Assembly: GCF_000359605.1 (NCBI RefSeq)
Contig: NZ_APML01000067.1
Coordinates: 1-38,204 of the forward strand
DNA length: 38,204 nt
From: Gracilibacillus halophilus YIM-C55.5
GTDB taxonomy: Bacteria; Bacillota; Bacilli; Bacillales; Amphibacillaceae
Reading direction: 5' to 3'
The notes beneath the pieces are model-generated. The model worked only from the letters and a program-made list of their open reading frames with translations, did not search any database and was not told the origin of the DNA. Of this stretch, positions 7,755-18,420 are shown piece by piece. The stretch's first letter is position 1; every line of letters begins with the position of its first letter. The position numbers were made by a program, and so were the translations under genes.

Positions 7755-7964
7755 ATTACCGGGAAAAGTTTATAAAGATAAGATGAGATTTCCCGGTAAT
7801 TCTTTAAGTACTGGGAAAACAGTCGTTTATCATACGGAGATTTCCCAGTAAAACGCAAATTATCCGGAAAACTGTACATGTTACTCTCTTGATTTCCGGG
7901 TAAATGACAAATTACTGGGAAATCGATATATGATGATGACTAGATTCCCTGGTAAAATACATAT
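7755..7964. repeat. Four tandem 52-bp dyad repeats (family 1)
   Basis: Units start at 7757, 7809, 7861 and 7913, exactly 52 bp apart. Each has a left arm TTACYGGGAAA, about 18-20 variable bases, and a right arm TTTCCCRGTAA. The arms change together: ACCGGGAAA/TTTCCCGGT, then ACTGGGAAA/TTTCCCAGT, and ATCCGGAAA/TTTCCGGGT in the third. The fourth unit is less regular. The compensation argues that pairing, or a dyad-binding protein, is selected. No coding frame fits a 52-bp period. Confidence 0.85.
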
Positions 7965-7977
7965 CAGCTTTTTTATC

Positions 7978-8181
7978 ATGCAAACAGGATAAGTGAAATC
8001 TTCCATTTGCATGGTAAATGAATTTTCGATGCAAATATCCAGTCTTGGATCTTCTGTTTGACATATATATTGATTTTTCATGCAAACAGCCGATCTCGGA
8101 TCTCCTATTTGACGCATATATTGATTTTTCATGCAAACAGCCAGTCCTAAATGTTCTGTTTGACTCATATATACACATCAA
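7978..8181. repeat. Four tandem 51-bp dyad repeats (family 2)
   Basis: Units start at 7978, 8029, 8080 and 8131, exactly 51 bp apart. Each begins ATGCAAAYAG, followed by about 15 variable bases, then a rough inverse CTRTTTGACGCAT and a conserved ATATTGATTTTTC spacer. In the first unit the arms are ATGCAAA and TTTGCAT with a different tail (GGTAAATGAATTTTC). The array ends about 10 bp before the walRK-operon terminator. Because 51 is divisible by three, open frames with a repeating 17-residue peptide appear, but they have no ribosome binding site. Confidence 0.85.
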
Positions 8182-8190
8182 TTAAAAAAA

Positions 8191-8227
8191 CGGTGAATCA
8201 CTGCCTCGATAAGGTAGTGATTCACCG
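8191..8227 (-). terminator. Terminator of the walRKHIJ-htrA operon
   Basis: A perfect 12-bp stem CGGTGAATCACT (8191-8202) / AGTGATTCACCG (8216-8227) is followed on minus by seven T's. It begins 11 nt after the htrA stop. Confidence 0.95.
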
Positions 8228-8237
8228 CGTTTTGCGA

Positions 8238-9464
8238 TTAATATGATAATGTTCCTAATTCCACTGTCGTTTGTTGCTGTTCGCCCCTGCGATAATACGT
8301 AATCTCAAGCGTTTCTCCTACTGATTTTTCTTGATACAAATGTTTTCGTAAATCAACAATGTTATAAATCGGTTCACCGTCTAATGCTGTGATGACATCA
8401 TATGCCTCTAAACCACCTTGTTCAGCTGGTGACATAGGTTCGACACTGCGGATATAAATCCCGCCTTCTACTTCAGCAGGAAGCTCCAAACTACGATCCC
8501 ATTCAGCTTGGGCGACATCTTCTAATGAATACGCTTCTACTCCTAAATAGGCACGTGTCACTTCTCCATTTTGCTCTAATTCTTGAATGACGGGGATCGC
8601 ATCATCGACTGGTATCGCAAAACCGATGCCCTCGACTGCCGATTGAGCTATCTTCATGGAATTAATACCTATTAGTTGCCCTTCCATATTAATCAGTGCA
8701 CCGCCGCTATTTCCTGGATTAATCGCGGCATCGGTCTGAATAACTTCAGCCTGCCAATCCGCGCGCCCGTCACCGTTAAAATCTTGTGGAATCGCCCGTT
8801 GTGTACCACTTATAATACCTTGTGTAACCGATCCTGATAAATTCATACCGAGCGGATTCCCAATCGCGATAGCTGGTTCGCCGACGTTGACTTGGCTGGA
8901 CGTGCCGATTTCAATCGCTTGCTCGGCATAAGAAGCATCGATTTCTATAACAGCCAAGTCTGTAAACATATCGCTTCCTACAATTGAAGCTTCCACTCTT
9001 GATTCGTCTGGTAACATAATTTCCACTTGATCTGCTCCTTGGATCACGTGATGATTGGTAATAATGTAGGCACTACTATTGTCAATTTTATAAATGACGC
9101 CTGAGCCTATACCTTGTTGGTTTTCCTCTTCTTGATCCCACAGGCTCATACCTGATTGTACATTGACAACACCAACGACAGCCGGTGTTACTTCAGAAAC
9201 TATATCTGATATGCGTGTAGATATATCCACTTCTACGTTCGTTACATTGGATGTTGTCCCTGGATTTGATTGATCGTTATCCGCTTCGTTTGCATCATCC
9301 ATCTCACCTGTAATCACTTGGTATGGCAATAGATCATATGTAACCATGGTTGGTAAAAGAACAGCGAAAAGAAAAGCACCAAGCACCGCTCCAATGATAA
9401 ACGGTGTGAGCCAACTTCTTTTGCGCTTTCGTCTGTTCGGATAGTGATGATCATAGTAACCCAT
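8238..9464 (-). CDS. htrA: HtrA-family membrane serine protease (HtrC/YyxA type)
   Basis: 408 aa. Order: a short basic cytoplasmic head (RRKRKRSW), one membrane anchor at about 19-43, a low-complexity linker, a trypsin-like protease domain at about 90-290 and a single PDZ domain at about 300-400. The catalytic triad is visible as H139 (IITNHHVI), D169 (MFTDLAVIE) and S253 (NPGNSGGALIN). This surface-exposed quality-control protease is the usual last gene of the walRK operon in Bacilli. The start follows TTGAGGTGAAAAC. It lies 23 nt after walJ and is followed by a strong terminator. Confidence 0.95.
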   Translation of the reverse strand: MGYYDHHYPNRRKRKRSWLTPFIIGAVLGAFLFAVLLPTMVTYDLLPYQVITGEMDDANEADNDQSNPGTTSNVTNVEVDISTRISDIVSEVTPAVVGVVNVQSGMSLWDQEEENQQGIGSGVIYKIDNSSAYIITNHHVIQGADQVEIMLPDESRVEASIVGSDMFTDLAVIEIDASYAEQAIEIGTSSQVNVGEPAIAIGNPLGMNLSGSVTQGIISGTQRAIPQDFNGDGRADWQAEVIQTDAAINPGNSGGALINMEGQLIGINSMKIAQSAVEGIGFAIPVDDAIPVIQELEQNGEVTRAYLGVEAYSLEDVAQAEWDRSLELPAEVEGGIYIRSVEPMSPAEQGGLEAYDVITALDGEPIYNIVDLRKHLYQEKSVGETLEITYYRRGEQQQTTVELGTLSY

Positions 9465-9487
9465 GTTTTCACCTCAATGATATTCTG

Positions 9488-10282
9488 TCATAGTTCACAT
9501 AATGGCGTTGGATGTTTCGGGTCCGTATCGTGTAAAGTCATTTGTTGACCGATTTTGAATCCATATTGATTCAGACCACTTTCTACAGACATCCTAGCAA
9601 TATCCTTCATATTGTTATCTTTGCTTAAATGGGCTAAATAAATACGCTTTGTTTGATCATCAATAATATCTTTTAATGCCAGTGCGCAATCTTCATTGGA
9701 CACATGCCCCGTATCTCCTAAAATTCGACGCTTTACACTCCACGGATAACGGCCCATACGAAGCATCTCCACATCATGATTAGCCTCAAAAATAAGCGCA
9801 TCGGCACCTGCTACTGTTTTTTTTATTCGTTCGGACACATAACCTAAATCGGTCACAAGCGCAACCTTTTTCCCTTGATAATGAAAGGTGAAAAACATTG
9901 GGTCAGCCGCATCATGTGAGACAGCAAATGATTCCACATCGATATCGCCAAAGGTTTTTGTTTCTTCCATTCGAAATAAAAACTTCTGGTCGAGATCGAT
10001 TTTGCCTATCGATTGATCCATCGCCTGCCATGTCTTTTCATTCGCATAGATCGGTAATTGATACTTCCGTGCAAAGATGCCTAGTCCCTTAATATGATCA
10101 CTATGCTCATGTGTCACCAATATTCGTGATAAGGTATTGGGATCAATATCTATTTCAGAAAAAAGTCGCGTCATCTCTTTCCCGCTTAATCCTGCGTCCA
10201 CTAAAATTTTTTCATTTTCGGTACCAATGTAAAATGCATTTCCAGTACTTCCTGATGCTAACATACTAAACTGAATCGTCAT
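9488..10282 (-). CDS. walJ: WalJ (YycJ) metallo-beta-lactamase-fold hydrolase
   Basis: 264 aa, the usual length. The MBL metal-binding motif HEHSDH is present in [14 protein letters not shown], with downstream ligands in [17 protein letters not shown] and [10 protein letters not shown]. WalJ is a cytoplasmic MBL-fold protein with reported nuclease activity and links to cell wall and DNA replication/repair coordination. It is encoded with WalRK throughout the Bacilli. Its start overlaps the walI stop by 4 nt (ATGA), which indicates translational coupling. The gene is intact. Confidence 0.95.
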   Translation of the reverse strand: MTIQFSMLASGSTGNAFYIGTENEKILVDAGLSGKEMTRLFSEIDIDPNTLSRILVTHEHSDHIKGLGIFARKYQLPIYANEKTWQAMDQSIGKIDLDQKFLFRMEETKTFGDIDVESFAVSHDAADPMFFTFHYQGKKVALVTDLGYVSERIKKTVAGADALIFEANHDVEMLRMGRYPWSVKRRILGDTGHVSNEDCALALKDIIDDQTKRIYLAHLSKDNNMKDIARMSVESGLNQYGFKIGQQMTLHDTDPKHPTPLCEL

Positions 10283-11229
10283 TCTTCTCCCACTCCATTT
10301 GATGATTGTCCACTCGTTGCTTCTTGAAAGCTACTTAGCATTTCATCGATCAATGATTGTCTTTCTTCTTCATCCATATCTCCGCTAATTACTTCTGTAT
10401 TCATTGTTGACGAACCATTCGAATAATCGGTTAACTGACTGTTCAATTCATTAGAAAAATCCTTGGGCTCCCGTATTAACGAATGTCCTTCGGTTGCATT
10501 GACATAAATTGATTTATTATTATTTACAGTAATTTCCCACGTTGGTGCTAGTACTTGTACACCATTTGGTAGTGGTAATAAGTTTTGATAGCCCATTTGA
10601 ACATTGGTAATCTCATTACCGGATGATAGTTCATTATTTTTATACAAATTCGTGACAGGCTCCATTGGGGAAATTAATTCCTCAGGCTCAGGTTGTTCTT
10701 CAGATTTTTTGAGTAATGCTTGGGCATAATGAGTCATTTCCCCATCACTATTCAGTTGAACAATGATTGCACCACTTAAATTATAAAAGATTGGATTTTC
10801 GATTTGTTGAAAAAAGATGAGCCGCTGATTCGTCTCGTCTTTGCCAGAATATTGATATTCACTGTCATTCCATATATGCTCGCGTAAATTCGCCATTTCC
10901 CCTTCCACATTGATTGGAACCGGGTCATCTAATTGCGATACGATAAAATAATCGTTGATCACCATTGTTGTTTGATTCGGAAGTTCTTGCAATTCTTGTT
11001 TATCTGTTGTCGTTAATTTTTTGCGTTGGGCATGCAACATAGAGGCTTCCCCTGGTTCCTCTGGAATGTTGTCTAAGCCTGTAATATTATTGCGTAAATT
11101 CTCTTCTTCACCATATTCAGGGATGGTGGAAATCACTGAGTTATCCTCTTTCAAAAAATGATAGAGCAAAAAGGCATCAAGCACTAAAAAGCAGAGGATA
11201 AATAATGTTTTTATTTGCCCCCATTGCAT
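10279..11229 (-). CDS. walI: WalI (YycI) regulator of the WalK kinase
   Basis: 316 aa, a little longer than the roughly 280 aa of B. subtilis YycI. There is one N-terminal membrane segment ([19 protein letters not shown]), then an extracellular domain. With WalH and the WalK transmembrane helices it forms a membrane complex that restrains WalK in B. subtilis. The C-terminal third is rich in S, N, D and E and may account for the extra length. It shares 1 nt with walH (TAATG) and 4 nt with walJ. Confidence 0.92.
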   Translation of the reverse strand: MQWGQIKTLFILCFLVLDAFLLYHFLKEDNSVISTIPEYGEEENLRNNITGLDNIPEEPGEASMLHAQRKKLTTTDKQELQELPNQTTMVINDYFIVSQLDDPVPINVEGEMANLREHIWNDSEYQYSGKDETNQRLIFFQQIENPIFYNLSGAIIVQLNSDGEMTHYAQALLKKSEEQPEPEELISPMEPVTNLYKNNELSSGNEITNVQMGYQNLLPLPNGVQVLAPTWEITVNNNKSIYVNATEGHSLIREPKDFSNELNSQLTDYSNGSSTMNTEVISGDMDEEERQSLIDEMLSSFQEATSGQSSNGVGEE

Positions 11230-12569
11230 TATTGATTTCCCCCTTGCTCCGTAAATGTATTTTCATCAACAATTTCCCAACCACTATACGTACGAATCGA
11301 CCATGTTGGAATGAGATCATATACTTGCTCTCCTTCTTGACTCATTTGGTATCCCACTTGAATATCTACAATCTGATCAAATGAATAGGTTTCACTGGCC
11401 TCAATAGATCGGATTAATTCTTGGGCCGTCATTAATGGTGTAGATGCTCTATCATACGAATAGGTGAGTTGAACTAACGAACGATGATATGAGAGCACTT
11501 CTTGACCGTCCATATGAAGATAAATATGAGCTAAGTTTTTCGATGAGAAGATTGGATGTTGATTGTATACCATGCGATAGTCGACCGAATGACCAGGAAC
11601 GGATAAATTGTAAAGCTGATATTGAATGCCTTGTCCAACAAACCAACCTTTATGTTTATTCATATGATTAATAGTATTGGTAATTAATTGACTACCTTGG
11701 TCATCTGTATCATCATTATTACTCCCTTGATTATTTTGAGATAGAGAGAATTTAGAAAATTCCATATAATAGCCATCAATCATTAATTCTCTATGATCAT
11801 CTGAATAGACTTCCTCACCATTTGGTGTATTCGCATGACTTACAATAGCTGGATTATAAAACAATATATTTAAAAATTCATTAGAATCATAATCAACCGT
11901 TCGATAACGAAATTTTCGTCCTTTCAATTCTGGATTGCTTGGAATATAAATATCCTGTTCTTGTGCCCCTTCCACCTGCCGATAAGAGATAAGCTTATTT
12001 GCGTTATCTGTTCGTTTTTCTTCCAAATAATCAATTGCTTTTTGTGTGTTTTGAATATTCGCTACGATATCTGGACCACTATCATTTGAACTCTTAAACA
12101 CGATATGATGCTGATCTCGATTTTCATCAATGAAGATGACAATTCGGTCAAAAAAGCGTTCAAATATCACTGGATTCTCCAATTGAAACAAATCATTGAT
12201 CACAGAAGAAGGCAATGCAGTTGGAAACGTCATTTTTAATTTCCGATAAGCATACTCATCATATGATCCTTGTTCTCTTTGCTCAAAATTATACAATGAC
12301 CAGTCTTGGATTGTCTGAAAAATTTCTCTTTCTAGACTTTTTTCTTCAAAACCAACTGCATTGTCATCACCGATTTGATAGATCAGTCGATTCGGATAAA
12401 TGACATCATCTTTCGTTTGTTCTTCACCATTTAGCGTTGCTGGTTGGGCATCTTGATTACTAGTTTCATCAAATGTTCCTTCATAATTCCATACTAAAAA
12501 TGTTAGCACCATACTTACGCCAATGAGGAAGACTAAAATAACGGTTTTAATTCCTTCAACTTTAATCAT
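11229..12569 (-). CDS. walH: WalH (YycH) regulator of the WalK kinase
   Basis: 446 aa, as expected for YycH. An N-terminal membrane anchor (TVILVFLIGVSMVLTFLVWNY) is followed by a large extracellular domain with no enzymatic motifs. The conserved YycH features LIYQIGDD, HYSV-type strands and a C-terminal LIPTWSIRTYSG are present. WalH and WalI together hold back WalK autokinase activity in B. subtilis. The start overlaps the walK stop by 4 nt. Confidence 0.93.
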   Translation of the reverse strand: MIKVEGIKTVILVFLIGVSMVLTFLVWNYEGTFDETSNQDAQPATLNGEEQTKDDVIYPNRLIYQIGDDNAVGFEEKSLEREIFQTIQDWSLYNFEQREQGSYDEYAYRKLKMTFPTALPSSVINDLFQLENPVIFERFFDRIVIFIDENRDQHHIVFKSSNDSGPDIVANIQNTQKAIDYLEEKRTDNANKLISYRQVEGAQEQDIYIPSNPELKGRKFRYRTVDYDSNEFLNILFYNPAIVSHANTPNGEEVYSDDHRELMIDGYYMEFSKFSLSQNNQGSNNDDTDDQGSQLITNTINHMNKHKGWFVGQGIQYQLYNLSVPGHSVDYRMVYNQHPIFSSKNLAHIYLHMDGQEVLSYHRSLVQLTYSYDRASTPLMTAQELIRSIEASETYSFDQIVDIQVGYQMSQEGEQVYDLIPTWSIRTYSGWEIVDENTFTEQGGNQ

Positions 12570-14398
12570 TGGCCATTACCTCTCTTTCTAACAGGTAGCG
12601 GTAATGTAAAGGATATAGTTGTCCCCTGTCCTTCTTGACTCTCTGCCCAAATATGACCGCTATGGGATTCAACAATCTCTTTAGAAATCGCAAGTCCCAA
12701 ACCTGTTCCGCCTAATTGACGGGACCTTGCTTTATCAACACGATAAAAACGATCAAAGATTTTATCGACTTTCTCTTGTGCGATGCCAAGTCCTTCATCG
12801 ATAATACTGACTTTCAATCGATGCGCTTGTTTTTCTACTTGAAATGTGATCGTACCACCTTCTGGTGAGTATTTCATCGCATTAGATAGAATGTTATCGA
12901 CTACTTGTGTAATTTTATCGGTATCTAACCACATCATGACTGTATCATTTGGGATGTTGCGCTTAAATGAAATATTATCTGATTTATTCATTTCAAATCG
13001 ATCCACAATGTCATGGAAGAATGGAATCACATTCACTTGTTGCATATTCATCGTATTATCCGTTTGATCCATACGAGATAATTGGAGTAGATCATTCACT
13101 AGACGGATCATACGCTCTGTTTCATTCTGTGTGACTTGTAAAAAGTAAGGCGCTAATTCCTCATCTTCCCATGCCCCATCAGACAAGGTTTCTAAATAGC
13201 TTCGCATCGTTGTTAACGGTGTGCGCAATTCATGGGAAACATTGGAGACAAACTCGCGCCGTTCGCGTTCTACCTTCTCTTCTTCTGTTACATCGCTAAT
13301 AACCGTAATCAAGCCATTAAACATTTCATTTTGGTCTTGTACAATTGAAAAATTAGCTTTTAGTAGGAAGAACTGATCCTCATTACTAAAATCAATCGTT
13401 AAAGACCCTGTTTCCTCTAATTCTTTTAAATCAACAATATTCTCTTCAAGTAACAATACTTCAGCGAGTGGTTTACCTTTTACATCATGGAACGACTGGC
13501 CAATCAAACGAGCAGCAGGTTCATTCATTAATGAGATTCTGCCATGTTCATCTGTTGCCATCACACCGTCTGACATATTTGATAACACGGAACTCAATTT
13601 TCTTCTCTCTTCTTCAGTAGATTGATTGGCTTGTTTAAGCCGATCGTTCATCTCATTAAAAGTCATGGCCAATTGACCAATTTCGTCAGTTCCATACACA
13701 TTTACTTTTTTCGAAAAATTTCCGGTAGCCATGATCATTGCTTGTTTACGCATCTCAGTAATGGGCTTTGTAATCGAACGGGCTACTAAGATCCCTAAAA
13801 TAACAGACACTAATATCGCTAAGATCATCCCATTTAAGAAAATTTGATTCGTACTTTCAACTTGATTGTATACCTCTTCAATGGACGCTTCAACACGTAT
13901 CGCACCTACTACAGCATCACCATCTTTTACGGGAACAGTACGAACGAGCACACGGTCATCAGTATATTGATTACGCATAATCTGTTGATCGGTTTGGTCA
14001 TATTGCAGTGCAATGTTAATCCCTTGATACCCTTTTGTTCGTTTACCTAAGCGTTCATAATCACTTTTGGTACCGATTACCCGCATTTGTGAATCAACAA
14101 CGAATAAATCACTAAATAACCCTGTCGTATAGCGATAGCGATTAACAATCGATTGTACATCGTCTTGCAAGGTGGGGGTATCATCATCTTCTGAACGTTC
14201 TTTCGCAAATGCATCCGCCAAATTGGTTTCTAATAATTCCATTCGTTCCTCTACATTATTAATAAAGTTGTTTTTTAGACTTTGTTCAAGTTCTTGAGTG
14301 AAATACGTACCAATGACGAGAAAAGCAAGCAACAGAAATAGGGTTAAAATAATAATGATTTTTAATCGGATCGATTGATAAAAACTGACTCGCTTCAT
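12566..14398 (-). CDS. walK: Sensor histidine kinase WalK (YycG)
   Basis: 610 aa, matching B. subtilis WalK (611). Order: TM1 at about 12-32, an extracellular PAS-like domain, TM2 at about 188-207, HAMP at about 208-260, a cytoplasmic PAS at about 265-370, HisKA with phospho-acceptor H389 in SNVSHELRTP, then HATPase with N box NILSNAMKYS, G1 DEGLGI and G2 GGTGLGL. WalK phosphorylates WalR to control autolysin and cell-wall genes and is essential in most Bacilli. It starts 6 nt after walR. Confidence 0.98.
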   Translation of the reverse strand: MKRVSFYQSIRLKIIIILTLFLLLAFLVIGTYFTQELEQSLKNNFINNVEERMELLETNLADAFAKERSEDDDTPTLQDDVQSIVNRYRYTTGLFSDLFVVDSQMRVIGTKSDYERLGKRTKGYQGINIALQYDQTDQQIMRNQYTDDRVLVRTVPVKDGDAVVGAIRVEASIEEVYNQVESTNQIFLNGMILAILVSVILGILVARSITKPITEMRKQAMIMATGNFSKKVNVYGTDEIGQLAMTFNEMNDRLKQANQSTEEERRKLSSVLSNMSDGVMATDEHGRISLMNEPAARLIGQSFHDVKGKPLAEVLLLEENIVDLKELEETGSLTIDFSNEDQFFLLKANFSIVQDQNEMFNGLITVISDVTEEEKVERERREFVSNVSHELRTPLTTMRSYLETLSDGAWEDEELAPYFLQVTQNETERMIRLVNDLLQLSRMDQTDNTMNMQQVNVIPFFHDIVDRFEMNKSDNISFKRNIPNDTVMMWLDTDKITQVVDNILSNAMKYSPEGGTITFQVEKQAHRLKVSIIDEGLGIAQEKVDKIFDRFYRVDKARSRQLGGTGLGLAISKEIVESHSGHIWAESQEGQGTTISFTLPLPVRKRGNGQ

Positions 14399-14404
14399 AA
14401 TAGA

Positions 14405-15109
14405 TTACTCCTGCTCAGGATTTCTCAAATAGTAGCCAACACCTCTTCTAGTGACAAGCCAAATCGGGTTACTCGGATGATCTTCAATTTTTTCCCTTAA
14501 CCGACGTACCGTGACATCAACTGTTCGAACATCACCGAAATAATCATAACCCCAAACCGTTTCTAGTAAATGTTCGCGTGTCATGACTTGTCCAATATGG
14601 CGAGCCAAATAGTGTAATAATTCAAATTCACGATGCGTGAGTTCAATATACTCACCATTTCTCGTCACCGTATAGGCATCTGGGTGAATGACGAGCGAAC
14701 CAATCGCAATATCTGTCGTATCTTGTTTCTGATTAGCAGGAGCCTGCTGCTGTCTACGTAAATTAGCCTTCACTCTAGCAATGACTTCGCGATTACTAAA
14801 TGGTTTCGTCACATAATCATCCGCCCCTAGCTCTAATCCTAGTACTTTATCAATTTCAGCATCTTTTGCAGTGAGCATGATAATCGGCATACTATGTGTT
14901 TTACGCACTTCACGGCATACTTCATTGCCATCTTTGTTCGGAAGCATAATATCTAATAAAATTAACTCTGGATTTTCTTGTGTTGCTAATTCAATGGCCT
15001 CATCGCCGTCATATGCACATATAACGGCATAACCTTCTTTCTCTAAATTAAATTTTAATATATCGGCAATCGGCTTTTCGTCATCAACGACTAATACAAG
15101 CTGACTCAT
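14405..15109 (-). CDS. walR: Response regulator WalR (YycF)
   Basis: 234 aa OmpR-family regulator. The receiver domain has the acidic pair DDE at 9-11, the phospho-acceptor D53 in [11 protein letters not shown], and K in VTKPFS. The C-terminal winged helix includes [15 protein letters not shown] and [13 protein letters not shown]. WalR controls peptidoglycan hydrolase genes through TGTWAH-N5-TGTWAH boxes. It is the first gene of the operon, with its own promoter at 15155-15183. The ribosome binding site is GGAAAAGGATG about 8 nt from the ATG. Confidence 0.98.
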   Translation of the reverse strand: MSQLVLVVDDEKPIADILKFNLEKEGYAVICAYDGDEAIELATQENPELILLDIMLPNKDGNEVCREVRKTHSMPIIMLTAKDAEIDKVLGLELGADDYVTKPFSNREVIARVKANLRRQQQAPANQKQDTTDIAIGSLVIHPDAYTVTRNGEYIELTHREFELLHYLARHIGQVMTREHLLETVWGYDYFGDVRTVDVTVRRLREKIEDHPSNPIWLVTRRGVGYYLRNPEQE

Positions 15110-15154
15110 CCAAGCACATCCTTTTCCAGAAAATTTGCATGTCCTTATCTTCTT

Positions 15155-15183
15155 ATTTTAACTGATATTTCGTGAAATGTCTT
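15155..15183 (-). promoter_or_regulatory. Sigma-A promoter of the walR operon
   Basis: AAGACA (15178-15183), 17 bp, then TAAAAT (15155-15160) on minus, ending 45 nt before the walR start. It lies between the upstream gene's terminator and walR. Confidence 0.7.
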
Positions 15184-15206
15184 TTCTTACATAAAAGATG
15201 AAAGAA

Positions 15207-15240
15207 AACCCCTTGTCACAAGATTTTGTAACAAGGGGTT
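15207..15240 (-). terminator. Terminator of the M23 peptidase gene
   Basis: AACCCCTTGT (15207-15216) pairs perfectly with ACAAGGGGTT (15231-15240). The minus-side tail is TTCTTTC. It separates the peptidase gene from the walR promoter. Confidence 0.9.
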
Positions 15241-15280
15241 TATATTATATTTCAACGGGTATTGGCTGAGTAGGGAGATC

Positions 15281-16741
15281 TTATAATAAATCGGCTGGAT
15301 TTACTAAAGAACCATTATTTCGAACTTCAAAGTGTAAGTGTACGCCAGTTGAATAGCCAGTGGTTCCCATTGTGCCGATTTTTTGGCCTTTTTCGACGGT
15401 TTGTCCAGCTGATACGCTGATTGACGATAGATGGGCGTATGTCGTGCGATAACCGTTGTTATGATCGATCACAATTTTGTTACCATAACCACCATCGTCC
15501 CATCCTGCAGAAACGACCGTACCATTATCAGCGGCTAAAATACTTCGATTACTTACACCAGAAATGTCAATTCCTTTATGGTACGAACCCCAACGGTTGC
15601 CCATATGGCTTGTAATAGACCCGCCAACTGCTGGCCACTGTAAGTCGCCAGATCCTCGAGAAGGGACAACTTTCGTACCTTTCACAACAATCTCTTTCGT
15701 TGGTTCTTCTGTCACCGTTTCATTGACTACTTTACGTTTTACAGTGTTACCATTTACTTTTTCTAATTTGTAATGAACTTTTTTCTTACCATTACTACCT
15801 TCTTGTTCGACTTCTTCATCGCCTTTATATAACTCGTCTGATTCTTTGACTTCTGTTTCATAATCAATGGTTTCTTCTGTCATCGTTTCTTCTGTTACAA
15901 CTACTTCTACGTAAGGTTTGACTTCAGTTACATTGATTTTGTCACCAATCTGCAAAAGAGAATCTTCGTCTAAATCTGGATTTAATTCTAGTAATTTATC
16001 TAAGTTTAAGTCGTGATCGCTAGCAATTGATCCCAGTACGTCCCCTTCTTGCACTTCATATTTCTTTTCCTCTAGTGTGCCTTTTTCGAGAAGGGTTAAC
16101 CCTTCTTTTTGATTTACAAGTTTCTTTTTTGCAACTTTTGCTTCGTCATATGAAACTTTCTCTGATAGTTTTACGTCTTTAATCGTAGAGTCGCCCACTT
16201 GTAAATTGGTTTCTTCCGGTTGGTCTTCTTCCGTTGAGTCACCGTCTGTAGAATTCTCATCTAAACGAGTTAACACTTCTTTGTCTACAAACTTTTCTTT
16301 GTAAGATTGAATCACATCTTCAGCAGTTGATTGATCAGGGAAGTAACCAACGACTTCATCATCGATTTTAAGTGCTGTTGCTTCCACTTTAACGGTCAGT
16401 TCTTCATCTAAGAAATCGATTACTTCTTGGCGATCAGTGCTTGGTTCAAACACTTTCTCTTCAACCATTGTGACATTCTCACCTGCTGTATATGTAAGGT
16501 CTTGTTCAGACTCTTCTTCTTTTGCTGCGACTACGTCATCAATGTACTTTTGCACGACTTGCTGATTGTCAACGACACCCACATGTGTATCATTCATATA
16601 TACGTGGTATATCGTTTCTAGATCTGAATCATCAGCATAAACAGTATTTGCGGTAAAACCTAAACTTACAATCCCAACGATGGACAATCGTTTGATCCAC
16701 TTAGACCATGATGGAAAATTGCTTGACTTTTCTCCTCGCAT
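15281..16741 (-). CDS. Secreted M23 endopeptidase with LysM and G5 domains
   Basis: 486 aa from ATG 16741. AGGAGG lies 9 nt before this start; a longer frame from a TTG at 16774 has no such site. There is a signal peptide (LSIVGIVSLGFTANTVYA, cleavage after YADD-type junction), an N-terminal pair of YHVYMNDTHVGVVDN-like repeats, a LysM domain (YEVQEGDVLGSIASDHDLN), a G5-like domain at about 290-370, and an M23 peptidase with HKGID and HLHFEV zinc/catalytic motifs. I infer a peptidoglycan-binding DD-endopeptidase that opens cross-links. It directly precedes walR on the same strand, fitting the WalRK role in controlling wall hydrolases, but no perfect WalR box was found upstream. Confidence 0.9.
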   Translation of the reverse strand: MRGEKSSNFPSWSKWIKRLSIVGIVSLGFTANTVYADDSDLETIYHVYMNDTHVGVVDNQQVVQKYIDDVVAAKEEESEQDLTYTAGENVTMVEEKVFEPSTDRQEVIDFLDEELTVKVEATALKIDDEVVGYFPDQSTAEDVIQSYKEKFVDKEVLTRLDENSTDGDSTEEDQPEETNLQVGDSTIKDVKLSEKVSYDEAKVAKKKLVNQKEGLTLLEKGTLEEKKYEVQEGDVLGSIASDHDLNLDKLLELNPDLDEDSLLQIGDKINVTEVKPYVEVVVTEETMTEETIDYETEVKESDELYKGDEEVEQEGSNGKKKVHYKLEKVNGNTVKRKVVNETVTEEPTKEIVVKGTKVVPSRGSGDLQWPAVGGSITSHMGNRWGSYHKGIDISGVSNRSILAADNGTVVSAGWDDGGYGNKIVIDHNNGYRTTYAHLSSISVSAGQTVEKGQKIGTMGTTGYSTGVHLHFEVRNNGSLVNPADLL

Positions 16742-16915
16742 GACTCCAATCCTCCTAGACTTCCCTACAGCCAAATTCTATCTTTATTTATATCTTTTAT
16801 TTCCTCTATCAATCTAACACATGATCTAAAGGGATGTAAGGGATTTAAACAGATTGTAATACAAATGTATAATAAAAACCATATAATTCCACGTAGATGT
16901 GTGAAATGTGATCTA

Positions 16916-17027
16916 TTTTTTGCGAAACTACAGCTTTTTTGCGAAAATCGAAATAATTTTGCGAAATGATATATTATTTTGCGATATTACAGAAATTTTT
17001 GCGAAAAATGCCGATTATTTTGTCAAA
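16916..17027. repeat. Six 20-bp-period TTTTGCGAAA repeats
   Basis: The core GCGAAA (or GCGATA, and GTCAAA in the last) starts at 16922, 16941, 16961, 16981, 17001 and 17022, so the period is 19-21 bp, close to two helical turns. Each core follows a T run of four to six; the ten bases between cores vary. The array sits between the purA terminator and the upstream region of the M23 gene. Same-face spacing suggests a protein-binding or curved-DNA array. Confidence 0.75.
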
Positions 17028-17030
17028 TAA

Positions 17031-17054
17031 AAAGACCACATAATTGTGGCCTTT
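17031..17054 (-). terminator. Terminator of purA
   Basis: AAAGACCAC (17031-17039) pairs with GTGGCCTTT (17046-17054). The T tail on minus continues as TTATTT. It starts 4 nt after the purA stop. Confidence 0.88.
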
Positions 17055-17058
17055 TTCA

Positions 17059-18363
<1,305 letters not shown>

Positions 18364-18383
18364 CTAATTCATTAACCAAACCA

Positions 18384-18412
18384 ATTTTACCAACCATCTA
18401 AAACGTTGTCAA
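18384..18412 (-). promoter_or_regulatory. Sigma-A promoter of purA
   Basis: TTGACA (18407-18412), 17 bp, then TAAAAT (18384-18389) on minus. It is close to consensus, with a short leader to the start at 18345. Confidence 0.88.
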
Positions 18413-18420
18413 TTTAATTT

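Noticed and set aside
7881-8181. Two overlapping minus-strand frames encoding a repeating 17-residue peptide with CMKNQY
   Set aside because: They arise because the 51-bp DNA repeat is divisible by three. No ribosome binding site precedes either, they run into the 52-bp array which is not codon-periodic, and the related array at 30777 has no long frame.
7978-8181. CRISPR array
   Set aside because: The variable part is only about 15 bp, the conserved part is split into dyad halves, units are four only, and no cas genes are in the window.
16855-16871. WalR box TGTAAT-N5-TGTATA upstream of the M23 peptidase
   Set aside because: The second half has a mismatch at a fixed position and the site points away from the gene. 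It is suggestive only.
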